A stretch of DNA of 64,000 nucleotides from Pseudomonas silesiensis (GCF_001661075.1 NZ_CP014870.1:1426001-1490000), one strand, 5' to 3'. Shown: positions 1 to 8,704, counted from the first letter of the stretch. Numbers and translations: made by a program. The notes: generated from the letters alone by a model not told the origin.

Positions 1-291
1 CCTCAAGGCGCATGGCGTCCCGGGCTGTTCGTAACTGTGCTGGTTGATACCGATACCCGGATGACGAAAGTCGCAGTGCCGGAAGCAGCGATCCAGACGG
101 TCGAGGATAAGCCAACGGTTTTCGTTCGAACTGATGACGGGTTTAAGGCGCAACCGGTGGAGATAGGCAGTCGTGCGGCGGGTCTGGTCGAGATTACAAA
201 GGGCCTGGAGCCCGGTGTTCAAGTCGCTGCTACAGGCAGCTTCATTTTGAAATCAGAACTGGGTAAAGCCTCAGCTGAACACGCCCACTGA
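1..291 (+). CDS. RND efflux periplasmic adaptor subunit, CzcB-like (5' end outside window)
   Basis: This is the C-terminal 96 codons of a membrane-fusion protein that links the inner-membrane RND pump to an outer-membrane channel. The frame is open from base 1, and its first residues (WRPGLFVTV) match the membrane-proximal beta-barrel region of CzcB/CusB-type adaptors. The segment that follows (VPEAAIQTVEDKPTVFV, then a G-L-x-x-G-x-x-V stretch) is typical of the end of the family. It ends with a His-containing tail (EHAH), common in metal adaptors. It lies 26 bases before the czcA-like gene, so the two are one operon. The GTG at 37 is internal and not the start. Confidence 0.85.
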   Translation, partial: PQGAWRPGLFVTVLVDTDTRMTKVAVPEAAIQTVEDKPTVFVRTDDGFKAQPVEIGSRAAGLVEITKGLEPGVQVAATGSFILKSELGKASAEHAH

Positions 292-317
292 TTTGCCACT
301 TCCACGAGAAGGTTCTC

Positions 318-3300
318 ATGTTCGAACGCCTGATCCAATTTGCCATCGAGCAGCGCATCATCGTGCTGCTCGCGGTTCTCCTCATGGCCGGTCTCGGCAT
401 AGCCAGCTATCAGAAACTACCAATCGACGCCGTACCCGACATCACCAACGTCCAGGTGCAAATCAACACGGGTGCCGCAGGTTTCTCGCCACTCGAGACC
501 GAGCAGCGCATCACTTTCCCTATCGAAACCGCGATGGCTGGCCTGCCGGCTCTTGAGCAGACGCGTTCGCTCTCGCGCTCGGGCTTGTCGCAAGTCACGG
601 TGATCTTCAAGGAAGGCACCGACCTTTTCTTCGCCCGGCAATTGGTCAATGAGCGATTGCAGGTGGCCAAGGAGCAACTGCCGGAGGGAGTGGAAGCCGT
701 CATGGGGCCGATCTCTACCGGCTTGGGTGAGATTTTTCTGTGGACGGTCGAGGCCGAAGAAGGCGCTGTCAAGGAGGACGGAAGCTCCTATACGCCGACC
801 GACCTGAGGGTGATCCAGGATTGGATTATCAAACCTCAGCTGCGCAACGTTCCCGGGGTCGCCGAAATCAACACCATTGGCGGGTTCGCCAAGGAGTACC
901 AGATTGCGCCCGATCCGAAACGTTTGGCGGCCTACAAGCTGACTCTGACTGACCTCGTGACAGCGCTGGAACGCAACAACGCCAACGTCGGCGCCGGCTA
1001 TATTGAGCGCAGTGGCGAACAACTACTGATTCGCGCCCCCGGCCAGGTGGCGACCACCGACGACATCGCCAATATCGTGATGGCCAACGTCGATGGCACT
1101 CCTATCCGCATAAAGAACGTGGCCACCGTGGATATCGGCCGTGAAATGCGCACTGGCGCGGCTACCGAAAACGGCCGTGAAGTCGTACTAGGCACAGTGT
1201 TCATGCTGATCGGTGAGAACAGCCGTACTGTGTCTCAGGCTGTTGCCATCAAGCTGGAGCAAATCAATCGTTCACTGCCCAAAGGAGTGGTGGCGGTCAC
1301 CGTCTATGACCGTACCAATCTGGTGGACAAGGCGATTGCCACGGTCAAAAAGAACTTGATCGAAGGTGCGATCCTGGTGATCGCGATTCTGTTCCTGTTC
1401 CTGGGCAACATTCGCGCAGCACTGATCACTGCCATGGTCATTCCTCTGGCCATGCTCTTCACATTCACCGGCATGTTCACCAACAAAGTCAGCGCCAACT
1501 TGATGAGCCTTGGGGCTTTGGACTTCGGCATCATCGTCGACGGTGCGGTGGTGATTGTTGAGAACGCCATCAGGCGTTTGGCTCATGCGCAGCAACACCA
1601 CGGGCGCATCCTCACCCGCTCCGAACGCTTTCACGAAGTGTTCGCGGCGGCCAAGGAAGCACGCCGACCACTAATTTTCGGCCAGTTGATCATCATGGTC
1701 GTGTACCTGCCGATTTTTGCCCTCACCGGCGTCGAAGGGAAAATGTTCCACCCCATGGCGTTTACCGTCGTGATCGCCTTGCTCGGCGCCATGCTGCTGT
1801 CCGTTACCTTTGTTCCTGCGGCAATTGCCATGTTCGTGACGGGCAAGGTCAAGGAAGAAGAGAACGTGATCATGCGTGGGGCGCGTCGGGTGTATGCACC
1901 CGCGCTGGATTGGGTCATGAGCCATCGATCGCTGGCATTCGCCATGGCACTCGGCGTCATCGCTGCGTGTGGTGTGGTCGCCAGTAGAATGGGCAGTGAG
2001 TTTGTGCCGAGTCTCAGTGAAGGCGATTTTGCCCTGCAAGCCTTGCGAGTACCCGGTACCAGCCTAACGCAATCAGTGGAAATGCAGCAGCGCCTGGAAA
2101 AACTTGTGCTGGAAAAAGTGCCTGAAGTCGAGCGGATGTTTGCTCGTACCGGTACCGCAGAGATCGCCTCCGATCCAATGCCACCGAACATCTCTGATAG
2201 TTATGTGATGCTCAAGCCGAAGGATCAATGGCCTGATCCGGATAAATCCCGGGAAGCGTTGATAGCCGAGATCCAGAAAGCTGCGGCCGCTATGCCCGGT
2301 AGCAACTATGAGCTTTCGCAGCCTATTCAACTACGGTTTAACGAGTTGATTTCAGGCGTGCGCAGTGATGTGGCGGTCAAGGTCTTTGGTGATGACATGG
2401 CGGTGCTTAACAGCACGGCTGCGAAAATTGCCGCGTCCATGCAGAAGGTCGATGGCGCCTCCGAGGTCAAAGTCGAGCAGACGACGGGGCTGCCGGTGCT
2501 GACCATCAACATCGACCGTGACAAAGTCGCACGTTACGGTCTGAATGTTGGCGACGTACAAGACACCATTGCGGTGGCGGTCGGTGGCCGCCAGGCCGGT
2601 ACGATGTATGAAGGAGACCGCCGCTTCGACATGGTGGTGCGTTTATCCGACGCCATGCGCAAGGACGTCGAGGGATTGTCCACGCTGCTGATTCCGGTGC
2701 CGGCACTGCTTAACGGAAATGCCGATCAGATTGGTTTCATTGCCCTTTCAGAAGTGGCGACCCTTGATCTGGTGCTTGGGCCGAACCAAGTCAGTCGTGA
2801 GAACGGAAAGCGTCTGGTGATCGTCAGCGCCAACGTGCGTGGACGAGATATCGGCTCGTTTGTACAGGAAGCCAGCAGCGCCATTGATCAAGAGGTGCAG
2901 ATACCGGCCGGTTATTGGATCAACTGGGGTGGGCAGTTCGAGCAACTCCAATCAGCGGCCAAACGCCTGCAGATCGTAGTCCCGGTGGCCCTGCTCCTAG
3001 TATTCGCCCTACTGTTCATGATGTTTAACAATCTAAAGGACGGCCTGTTGGTGTTCACCGGGATTCCATTCGCGTTGACGGGTGGAGTCATGGCTTTGTG
3101 GCTACGTGATATTCCGCTGTCGATTTCGGCGGGTGTTGGTTTCATTGCGTTGTCGGGAGTGGCGGTGTTGAACGGTCTGGTGATGATCGCTTTCATCCGC
3201 AATCTGCGAGAGGAGGGGCATTCGTTGAGCTCTGCGATCAATGAGGGGGCCCTCACACGTCTACGCCCAGTGTTGATGACAGCACTGGTGGCCTCTCTTG

Positions 3301-3485
3301 GCTTTATTCCTATGGCTTTGGCCACCGGAACCGGGGCTGAAGTCCAACGACCACTGGCTACGGTGGTGATCGGCGGCATCCTGTCTTCAACTGCGTTGAC
3401 CTTGTTGATACTGCCTGCGTTATATCACTGGGCGCACCGTCGAGACGAGGATGAAGCAGACGAAGACAAAACAGCAACAGTATAG
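318..3485 (+). CDS. czcA: CzcA-family heavy-metal efflux RND transporter
   Basis: A 1055-residue inner-membrane proton-driven pump of the heavy-metal RND family, close to the usual 1030-1060 residues. It starts MFERLIQFAIEQR, the usual N-terminus before TM1. TM4 (about residues 398-416) carries DFGIIVDGAVVIVEN. This DFG-x3-DG signature belongs to divalent-cation pumps (Zn, Co, Cd or Ni; HME1/HME2) and not to the Cu/Ag CusA group. Two large periplasmic loops and the repeated 6-TM halves are evident. It follows the adaptor gene by 26 bases and ends in a strong terminator, so it is the last gene of that operon. Exact metal specificity cannot be read from sequence alone. The outer-membrane partner (czcC) would be upstream, outside the window. 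Confidence 0.9.
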   Translation: MFERLIQFAIEQRIIVLLAVLLMAGLGIASYQKLPIDAVPDITNVQVQINTGAAGFSPLETEQRITFPIETAMAGLPALEQTRSLSRSGLSQVTVIFKEGTDLFFARQLVNERLQVAKEQLPEGVEAVMGPISTGLGEIFLWTVEAEEGAVKEDGSSYTPTDLRVIQDWIIKPQLRNVPGVAEINTIGGFAKEYQIAPDPKRLAAYKLTLTDLVTALERNNANVGAGYIERSGEQLLIRAPGQVATTDDIANIVMANVDGTPIRIKNVATVDIGREMRTGAATENGREVVLGTVFMLIGENSRTVSQAVAIKLEQINRSLPKGVVAVTVYDRTNLVDKAIATVKKNLIEGAILVIAILFLFLGNIRAALITAMVIPLAMLFTFTGMFTNKVSANLMSLGALDFGIIVDGAVVIVENAIRRLAHAQQHHGRILTRSERFHEVFAAAKEARRPLIFGQLIIMVVYLPIFALTGVEGKMFHPMAFTVVIALLGAMLLSVTFVPAAIAMFVTGKVKEEENVIMRGARRVYAPALDWVMSHRSLAFAMALGVIAACGVVASRMGSEFVPSLSEGDFALQALRVPGTSLTQSVEMQQRLEKLVLEKVPEVERMFARTGTAEIASDPMPPNISDSYVMLKPKDQWPDPDKSREALIAEIQKAAAAMPGSNYELSQPIQLRFNELISGVRSDVAVKVFGDDMAVLNSTAAKIAASMQKVDGASEVKVEQTTGLPVLTINIDRDKVARYGLNVGDVQDTIAVAVGGRQAGTMYEGDRRFDMVVRLSDAMRKDVEGLSTLLIPVPALLNGNADQIGFIALSEVATLDLVLGPNQVSRENGKRLVIVSANVRGRDIGSFVQEASSAIDQEVQIPAGYWINWGGQFEQLQSAAKRLQIVVPVALLLVFALLFMMFNNLKDGLLVFTGIPFALTGGVMALWLRDIPLSISAGVGFIALSGVAVLNGLVMIAFIRNLREEGHSLSSAINEGALTRLRPVLMTALVASLGFIPMALATGTGAEVQRPLATVVIGGILSSTALTLLILPALYHWAHRRDEDEADEDKTATV

Positions 3486-3494
3486 TCCCCTTTA

Positions 3495-3533
3495 AAAAGC
3501 CCGCTAATGTGTTCCAGTAGCGGGCTTTATTTG
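3495..3533 (+). terminator. Rho-independent terminator after czcA
   Basis: AAAGCCCGCTA pairs with TAGCGGGCTTT across a short loop, followed by ATTT. It begins about 10 bases after the czcA stop codon. Confidence 0.85.
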
Positions 3534-3542
3534 CCAGCAATA

Positions 3543-3558
3543 ATTACGAATATGTAAT
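3543..3558. promoter_or_regulatory. Inverted repeat ATTAC-N6-GTAAT upstream of the first PtrA-type gene
   Basis: A perfect 5-bp inverted repeat with a 6-bp spacer (ATTACGAATATGTAAT), about 70 bases before the start at 3627. The same arrangement occurs at 6141-6156 upstream of the minus-strand oprD. In Pseudomonas, ptrA-type and some oprD genes belong to metal two-component regulons (CopRS/CzcRS), so an OmpR-family response-regulator box is a reasonable inference. The regulator itself is not in the window. Confidence 0.5.
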
Positions 3559-3626
3559 CTTAGTGCCACCGTGATGATAGGTTCGGGTTGATACCCTAAT
3601 AGGATATAAATATATGAGGTGTAACA

Positions 3627-3827
3627 ATGAAAATTACTCAGATTTACGCTCTTGTAGGAGCTTTGGTACTCTCTTCCGCTGCCTTGGCTGAAGGTGGCGG
3701 AGATCGGACGTTTGCTAAAGCGATGCAAGCGAACGACCTGGCCATGGAGAAATATGCAGCCAGAGAAGGGAAGAATGCCCCGGTGGTGTCAAGTGATGCT
3801 AAAGATGAGGCGAATAAAGAAATATAG
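3627..3827 (+). CDS. Small secreted PtrA-N-like protein
   Basis: A 66-residue protein with a clear signal peptide (MKITQIYALVGALVLSSAALA, cleavage after ALA) and a mature part of 45 residues beginning EGGGDRTF. This AEGGGDxxF start, followed by a run of xAMxxYAxxxGK, matches the N-terminal domain of PtrA, a copper-induced periplasmic protein of P. aeruginosa reported to affect type III secretion and copper tolerance. GAGGTG sits 8 bases before the ATG. It is a paralogue of the next gene, which shares the leader and the N-terminal half but adds a domain. The gene has its own terminator. A metal-stress role is inferred from family and neighbours. Confidence 0.75.
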   Translation: MKITQIYALVGALVLSSAALAEGGGDRTFAKAMQANDLAMEKYAAREGKNAPVVSSDAKDEANKEI

Positions 3828-3840
3828 GAGTGCTACATGT

Positions 3841-3880
3841 AAAGAACCCGTCCTGGTTTCCGGTGGCGGGTTTTTTATTG
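3841..3880 (+). terminator. Terminator after the first PtrA-type gene
   Basis: AAAGAACCCG pairs loosely with CGGGTTTTTT across a short loop, ending in six T residues, 13 bases after the stop codon. Confidence 0.75.
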
Positions 3881-3972
3881 ATGGTTTTATTGCACATCCG
3901 TAACCCTAATGCCGCGCCGCTGCAATGTTCGAGTTGATATTCTTGTAATGATGATTATATGAGGTACAAGAT

Positions 3973-4305
3973 ATGAAGTTTATGAACATCATCGCTTTCG
4001 CTGGAGCTGTGGCGATCTCCTCAAATGTACTGGCTGAAGGTGGCGGTGACAAGGCTTTCGAAAAAATGATGGCTGCTAATGCTAAAGCCATGGAACAGTA
4101 TGCGATTAGTCAGGGAAAGAGTGTCCCTGTTGCGAAGCAATACGAGTACGGAATGAAGGTGGATGTTGTAAAGGTAATTAGTGTGGTGCGACCAGCGAAA
4201 GTCTGCGCAGTGGTGCCCGCCGCAATGACGTATGAAGATTCAGAGGGGCAGCTAAATACAATTAGATATACCGTGGCCGGGGATTGTCGGAAACGAGGCG
4301 GCTAG
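3973..4305 (+). CDS. PtrA-N-like domain joined to a DUF2790-like domain
   Basis: A 110-residue exported protein. Residues 1-22 are a signal peptide ending VLA, and residues 23-56 repeat the PtrA-type segment of the upstream neighbour (EGGGDKAFEKMMAANAKAM, then YA and GK). Residues 60-108 resemble DUF2790, a small Pseudomonas-specific exported domain: YGxxxDVxKVISV, then a cysteine, VVPAAMTYEDSEG and a final cysteine. The two cysteines could form a disulphide. Spacing and leader (ATATGAGGT before the ATG) copy those of the gene at 3627, so the two probably arose by duplication and respond to the same signal. Function is unknown. The two-domain layout is unusual, since both domains normally occur alone. 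Confidence 0.72.
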   Translation: MKFMNIIAFAGAVAISSNVLAEGGGDKAFEKMMAANAKAMEQYAISQGKSVPVAKQYEYGMKVDVVKVISVVRPAKVCAVVPAAMTYEDSEGQLNTIRYTVAGDCRKRGG

Positions 4306-4334
4306 AAGCTGCACTCCTGTCAGACGAATTCATA

Positions 4335-4377
4335 ACGCTCGACTTACCCGCAACATTTAGAGGTGTCGGGCGTTTTT
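4335..4377 (+). terminator. Terminator after the PtrA/DUF2790 gene
   Basis: ACGCTCGAC pairs with GTCGGGCGT (one G-T pair) and is followed by TTTT. Confidence 0.65.
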
Positions 4378-4406
4378 ATGTGCTCTGTTTTTGATGGGCA
4401 ATAAAA

Positions 4407-4428
4407 AAGACGTCCCGAGGGACGTCTT
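4407..4428. terminator. Bidirectional terminator hairpin
   Basis: AAGACGTCCC-GA-GGGACGTCTT is a perfect stem with A residues on the left and TTAAAAATT on the right, so it can work in both directions. It separates the PtrA-type genes from the convergent oprD gene. Confidence 0.75.
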
Positions 4429-4435
4429 AAAAATT

Positions 4436-4639
4436 CACCTTTTTCCAAAGGAGCTTCTAAAGGTGAGCTTGGAGCTTTAACTGAACAGCAATGAGTTTCA
4501 GATTTTCACAGGCTAGCTACTAATCTTTAGGAATCCAACCAGATGCGCTAGTTGGACTCCTATCAACTCCCGTTAATTATAGAAAATTCAATCTAACGGG
4601 GAGATGATTGGAAGATGACAATTTTGTAACTTTTCGGAA
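4436..4639. other. Intergenic remnant with a second copy of an oprD-upstream segment
   Basis: No gene is seen. Bases 4596-4630 (AACGGGGAGATGATTGGAAG, then a GACAATTTTGTAAC) closely resemble 6121-6156 upstream of the minus-strand oprD (AACGGGGACATGATCAGATG, then ATTACAATTTCGTAAT). This suggests a duplicated promoter region whose gene has been lost. Confidence 0.45.
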
Positions 4640-4675
4640 AGAAACGGGATGATCGAAAGACGAATCATCCCGTTC
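4640..4675 (-). terminator. Terminator of the minus-strand oprD gene
   Basis: AACGGGATGAT and ATCATCCCGTT form an 11-bp stem directly downstream of the oprD stop codon. On the minus strand it is followed by TTTC. Confidence 0.8.
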
Positions 4676-4679
4676 GGTA

Positions 4680-6005
4680 TCACAGAATAGCTAATGGATA
4701 CTCGACAATCACTCGAACTTCATCCAAATCCGACTCAAAGGCGGTTGCACGGGTGTTCGCCTGTCGCAAGCGGAAGGACATATCTTTCAAGGAGCCTGTC
4801 TGAACGACGTACTTTACTTCGATGTCGCGCTCCCATCGTTTCTGATCGGTCAACGGGTTTCCATCCGCATCGCGCCGCATGTATGTGGCGTTAGCGTTGG
4901 AGTAGTCGGCGTCGGTGCCACGACCGTATCGAGTCATAAACGTCAAGCCAGGAACACCATAGGAGCTCATGTCGAGATCGTAACGAACCATCCAGGAACG
5001 TTCTTTCGGCGAGTTGAAGTCGCTGTACTGGATTGAGTTGTCAAGAAAGATAGAGTCAGACTGACGCAGATAGTCAAAGTCGTCGTTACCATTATTTCGC
5101 TGATGAGAAAGTGCAACCGAGTGCGCTCCATACTTCACGCCAACTTTGCCACTCCAGATATTGTTGTCGAACTCACCAAGCAGTTTTTTTCCTTCATCCA
5201 CAGCTTTGTAGTAGTTCACGCCGCCGAATAGAGAAAGCTCATCCGTCAGTGCGTAATTCAACCCCGTGCCAGCATAGTATTGATTCCAGGCGTCTTTAAG
5301 TCGGCTGGAGTAAAGACTGATGATGACGTTTTTGTTCAGGTTGTAGTCGCCGCCAAAGTAGGCGACCCAAGGGGAGTTTACTGGCCCCGCATAGAATGTC
5401 GCGAAGTTGTCACGCATATTGCTGGATACTGGTTGACTCATGGCGTGCAATCGACCGCCCTGAACTGTCAGGCCTTCAATACTGGTGTTCGTTGCCGTCA
5501 CACCGGTGAAACTTTCTGGTAGAAGTCTCGAGTCGCCGGCAGCAACAACTGGGTTGGATGGGAATACGTCACCGACTTTTACTACGGTGTCAAATGCGCG
5601 AATTTTTGCTGCGCCACCAACTTTGGTATATTCGTCACTTGCCTTTCCTTCACTATTGACAGGAAGTACATCGAACGAACTACGACCACCATTTCGACCG
5701 TCACCTGTATCAAGCTTCAGTCCAATCATCGCGAAAGCATCGACCCCCACGCCAACAGTACCTTGAGTAAAGCCGGACTCAAACTTACTGATAATCGCAT
5801 GCGACCAGGCTTCGGAATAACCATTGCCTGTAGGGCTTGATTGTCCATTGCGATAATCACGGTTGAAGTAGAAATTTCGATTAAGCACGGTGAGGCTGCT
5901 GTCTTCGATAAAACCCCCGGTTTTCTCCTCTGCAAACACTATAGAAGGGCCGGAACTGACAACCAATGCCAAAGCGGCCATCGAGAATTTTGTATTGTTA
6001 ACCAT
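4680..6005 (-). CDS. OprD-family outer-membrane porin
   Basis: A 441-residue outer-membrane channel, the usual OprD-family size, taking up small carboxylates, amino acids or sugar acids. It has a signal peptide (cleavage near IVFA|EE), the family's N-terminal FIEDSSLTVLNRNFYFNRDYR, and an 18-strand barrel pattern ending RVIVEYPLAIL. The ATG at 6005 is preferred because GGAG lies 8 bases upstream; a TTG one codon earlier has no advantage. The substrate cannot be read from sequence. Its position between metal-response genes and the ATTAC-N6-GTAAT box upstream suggest control by a metal two-component system, as described for some Pseudomonas oprD genes. Confidence 0.88.
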   Translation of the reverse strand: MVNNTKFSMAALALVVSSGPSIVFAEEKTGGFIEDSSLTVLNRNFYFNRDYRNGQSSPTGNGYSEAWSHAIISKFESGFTQGTVGVGVDAFAMIGLKLDTGDGRNGGRSSFDVLPVNSEGKASDEYTKVGGAAKIRAFDTVVKVGDVFPSNPVVAAGDSRLLPESFTGVTATNTSIEGLTVQGGRLHAMSQPVSSNMRDNFATFYAGPVNSPWVAYFGGDYNLNKNVIISLYSSRLKDAWNQYYAGTGLNYALTDELSLFGGVNYYKAVDEGKKLLGEFDNNIWSGKVGVKYGAHSVALSHQRNNGNDDFDYLRQSDSIFLDNSIQYSDFNSPKERSWMVRYDLDMSSYGVPGLTFMTRYGRGTDADYSNANATYMRRDADGNPLTDQKRWERDIEVKYVVQTGSLKDMSFRLRQANTRATAFESDLDEVRVIVEYPLAIL

Positions 6006-6140
6006 CAATCACTCCTTAGGTTCGGCAGAACTAGAAAGCTCTTCGGCTGGAATTATTGTTTACGGGAAGCAGTTTGTGCTCCCGTATCATCGCCGAGTCG
6101 TATCGTTGCAATCTGGAGATAACGGGGACATGATCAGATG

Positions 6141-6156
6141 ATTACAATTTCGTAAT
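6141..6156. promoter_or_regulatory. Inverted repeat ATTAC-N6-GTAAT upstream of the minus-strand oprD
   Basis: ATTACAATTTCGTAAT, the same layout as at 3543-3558. It lies 136 bases before the oprD ATG. A shared regulator is inferred. Confidence 0.5.
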
Positions 6157-6214
6157 GTTCAACCGCTTTTAATTGACTTGCGTAGCATGCACCCAGCCGA
6201 TAGGTGGATGCCGT

Positions 6215-6373
6215 AGTGTCTTGTCTCGCAAATAAGTTGCCTTTTGAAGACCGCCTGCTGTCAGGCAAGGCGTCGCGTCGAGTCATAGCAGGGCTATGGC
6301 GAGGAGTCGCAACGCAGCATGGCGGCGACAGGCAGTCGTCTAAAGGAAACAGTTTATTTGCGAACAGGACACT
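6215..6373. mobile_element. Probable MITE (about 159 bp) with long imperfect inverted repeats
   Basis: The left end (AGTGTCTTGTCTCGCAAATAA and on to GCCTG) and the inverted right end (AGTGTCCTGTTCGCAAATAA and on to GCCTG) match over about 44 bp with small indels. The element has no ORF of its own. It sits between the two divergent oprD genes, about 85 bases before the start of the plus-strand one. I saw no clear target-site duplication and could not name the parent IS. Confidence 0.55.
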
Positions 6374-6456
6374 GGTGCTGATAGCGCATCAGCGGCCAGG
6401 CAGCAACAAGACCTCGGCCTATGAACAAAAAAATTAGAAACCAGGAGGAGCAAAAC

Positions 6457-7782
6457 ATGTACAAATCCAATTTCGCGCTTGTCGTGGCCTCCGGGGTACT
6501 GGCCCAGCAAGCCGGCGCTGCCGGCTTTATTGAAGACAGTAAAGCCGTGCTCAGTTCCCGAACCATGTATTTTAACGCCGACAACCGTGAAGGCGGTGCT
6601 GACCAGCGCGAGTCAGCCCAGGGCTTTAAGCTCGATTACGTATCCGGCTTCACGCCAGGTACCATCGGTATCGGTTTCGACGCTCAAGCGTTGTGGGGTA
6701 TTCACCTCGATGGCGGAAAGGGTCACCACCCGGACAGCAACACCTTCTTCCCAAGTGACACCGATGGTTCGGCGGTAGATGAGTGGAACCGTATCGGCGG
6801 CAACGTCAAGGCACGCATCTCCAACACTGAAGGTCACCTGGGCAGTGCCCTCGCACCAAACCTGCCGATCCTGGTCGCGAACGACGGCCGCCTGCTGCCG
6901 CAAACCTTTGATGGTGGCATTGTCACCTCCAAGGAAATCGACAACCTGACCATCACTGTCGGCCAGATGGAACACGCCTATGGTCGTGCTTCGAGCAACC
7001 GCACCGGCCTTGCCGTTTCCGGTGGTACCCAGGACAGCAACCAGTTTCGTTTTGGCGGTGTAGACTGGAAGGTCACCAAAGACCTGACCCTTCAGTACTA
7101 CTATTCGAACCTGGAAAACTACTACACGCAAAATTTCCTGGGCCTGGTTCACGTCTTCCCTATCGGCACTGACCAATCGTTCAAGACCGACCTGCGCTAC
7201 TTCGACAGCCGCTCCGATGGCAAGAACGGCCAAGCCGGTTATGCCTTCGACAACAATGGTGGTTTTTCCACGAACACTGGCGAGGTTGCCAACAAGACCT
7301 GGAGCGCCATGTTCACCTACACCCTGGGTGGTCATGCGTTCTTGCTGGGCCACCAGCAAGTCGGCGACGATGGAGGTTTTGTCTGGCTTAACCAGGGTAG
7401 CGTACGCGACATCAACAACCGTCCTGAAGGCGCTGGTGGTTCCAGCTTCTACCTTTTCACCGATAGCATGATTAACCAGTTCGCCCGCGCCGGTGAGAAC
7501 ACCACCTTCGGCCAGTACTCCTATGACTTCGCCCGCCTCGGCGTGCCAGGCTTGAAAGCGTCGATCTCCTATCTGAGCGGCGACGACATCAAGAACAAGA
7601 GTGGCAACGGCGATTACTCTGAGTGGGAACGCGACATGCGTGTCGACTACTTATTCCAAACAGGTGTGCTCAAAGGCTTCGGGGCCACTGTGCGTCACGG
7701 TACCTACCGTGGCAGCGGCGAAAGCATTGCCGACCAAGACCAGACTCGCCTAATTTTCAACTACACGTATAGTTTTCTTTAA
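6457..7782 (+). CDS. OprD-family outer-membrane porin
   Basis: A 441-residue OprD-type channel with a signal peptide (ending QQAGA) and the family start GFIEDSKAVLSSRTMYFNADNR. It ends in an aromatic strand (RLIFNYTYSFL) typical of barrel proteins. An in-frame ATG at 6421 would add 12 charged residues before the signal peptide. The ATG at 6457 has AGGAGGAGC just upstream and gives a normal signal peptide, so it is preferred. It is divergent from, and clearly a different paralogue to, the porin at 4680-6005. Codon use looks more GC-rich and core-like than in its neighbour. Substrate unknown. Confidence 0.88.
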   Translation: MYKSNFALVVASGVLAQQAGAAGFIEDSKAVLSSRTMYFNADNREGGADQRESAQGFKLDYVSGFTPGTIGIGFDAQALWGIHLDGGKGHHPDSNTFFPSDTDGSAVDEWNRIGGNVKARISNTEGHLGSALAPNLPILVANDGRLLPQTFDGGIVTSKEIDNLTITVGQMEHAYGRASSNRTGLAVSGGTQDSNQFRFGGVDWKVTKDLTLQYYYSNLENYYTQNFLGLVHVFPIGTDQSFKTDLRYFDSRSDGKNGQAGYAFDNNGGFSTNTGEVANKTWSAMFTYTLGGHAFLLGHQQVGDDGGFVWLNQGSVRDINNRPEGAGGSSFYLFTDSMINQFARAGENTTFGQYSYDFARLGVPGLKASISYLSGDDIKNKSGNGDYSEWERDMRVDYLFQTGVLKGFGATVRHGTYRGSGESIADQDQTRLIFNYTYSFL

Positions 7783-7788
7783 TCACGC

Positions 7789-7822
7789 TGAAAAAGGCTC
7801 GATTGATAGGGCCTTTTTATTG
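7789..7822 (+). terminator. Terminator after the second oprD gene
   Basis: AAAAAGGC pairs with GCCTTTTT across about 14 bases, followed by ATTG. Confidence 0.7.
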
Positions 7823-8289
7823 TGAGTTGGTTTTTATCCCGGGCGGCCGCGAAAACTGAGTGCAACACCTTACCCTCCGGTAAGGTGCCACCCTGTCCTA
7901 TACAGGGGAGGATGCAGAAAACGAAGATTTTGTAAGCTAAGTCCCGTGTGATGGCTGTAAGCCGCAACGGGCACAGGCTGCATCTAGTTGAGGTACACCT
8001 TAATCAGGCGTCAGGACGATTACTCGCCCCCCGTCTGGGTAGGGTCAGACTGAAAGCTATCAAGGAGTTGTTCAAATTTGGTCGCACCGTCCCAATCCCA
8101 AGGGGGCATATGCGATCTCTCATGCCAACAGCAACGCAGGGGGAACCTATCGAAAAGGGAGGCCAATCGGCTGGTGGGTTAGGTTAACCAGGTGGAAAGG
8201 GGGGCCGACAAGGTGGTTTGTACGCGCTCTTCTCGGCCGAAGAGGGTACTCTTGGCTTTATCGGCGATGGCAGCTCAGGTTGGTTGTTG
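7823..8289. other. Intergenic stretch without a recognisable gene
   Basis: Short ORFs occur on both strands but none has a family signature or a convincing ribosome-binding site. The stretch reads like decayed sequence between the porin gene and the pseudogenes that follow. Confidence 0.5.
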
Positions 8290-8704
8290 CTATCGCTCCT
8301 TCGAGTCAGTGAGGCCTAGTTCGGCGTAACGCTTTATTGAGCCGGACACTCCGTAAATACCCCAGTACGCTACACCAGTTACTTGCAGTTGCCTGGCCAG
8401 CCCGCCCAGGTGCGCATCAGCGACGAAGCGCAGCACCCTTAAAGGTTGCTCCCGAACAGTTGCGGGCTGATGTCCAGCGCTTGGATACACCACCAACCGG
8501 TCACCGTCGAAGATCACCCACTCGAAGCCCACCGACTCGCCGTTGAGCAGCACCAACTCGACCTCGGTGTGCGGTACCTCGAGCGCCTCTATCATGTGCT
8601 TGACCGTCGCTCCTCGCGCACTCGCAGGTGAAGGATTGCTGCCGCCGCTCGGCCGGCAGAAAATCGTTGAGCTCCTCGTAGAAGCGGAAGATTGCACTGG
8701 TCAT
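8290..8704 (-). pseudogene. Mut7-C / ubiquitin-like domain protein, frameshifted and truncated
   Basis: Two overlapping minus-strand frames together give one protein. The first (start at 8704) reads MTSAIFRFYEELNDFLP and continues to about 8608. The second continues with VKHMIEALEVPHTEVELVL, NGESVGFEW and LRFVADAHLGGLARQL. That order, a ThiS/ubiquitin-like N-terminal domain followed by the beginning of a Mut7-C RNase domain (FVADAHLGGLARQL), is a known bacterial family of about 240-250 residues. Here a frameshift near 8605-8612 breaks it, and the RNase domain is lost after its first 15 residues, replaced by unrelated sequence. It should not make a working protein. Confidence 0.75.

Noticed and set aside
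6421..6456. Earlier start for the plus-strand oprD gene
   Set aside because: It would place a charged 12-residue extension before the signal peptide and ignore the AGGAGGAGC in front of 6,457.
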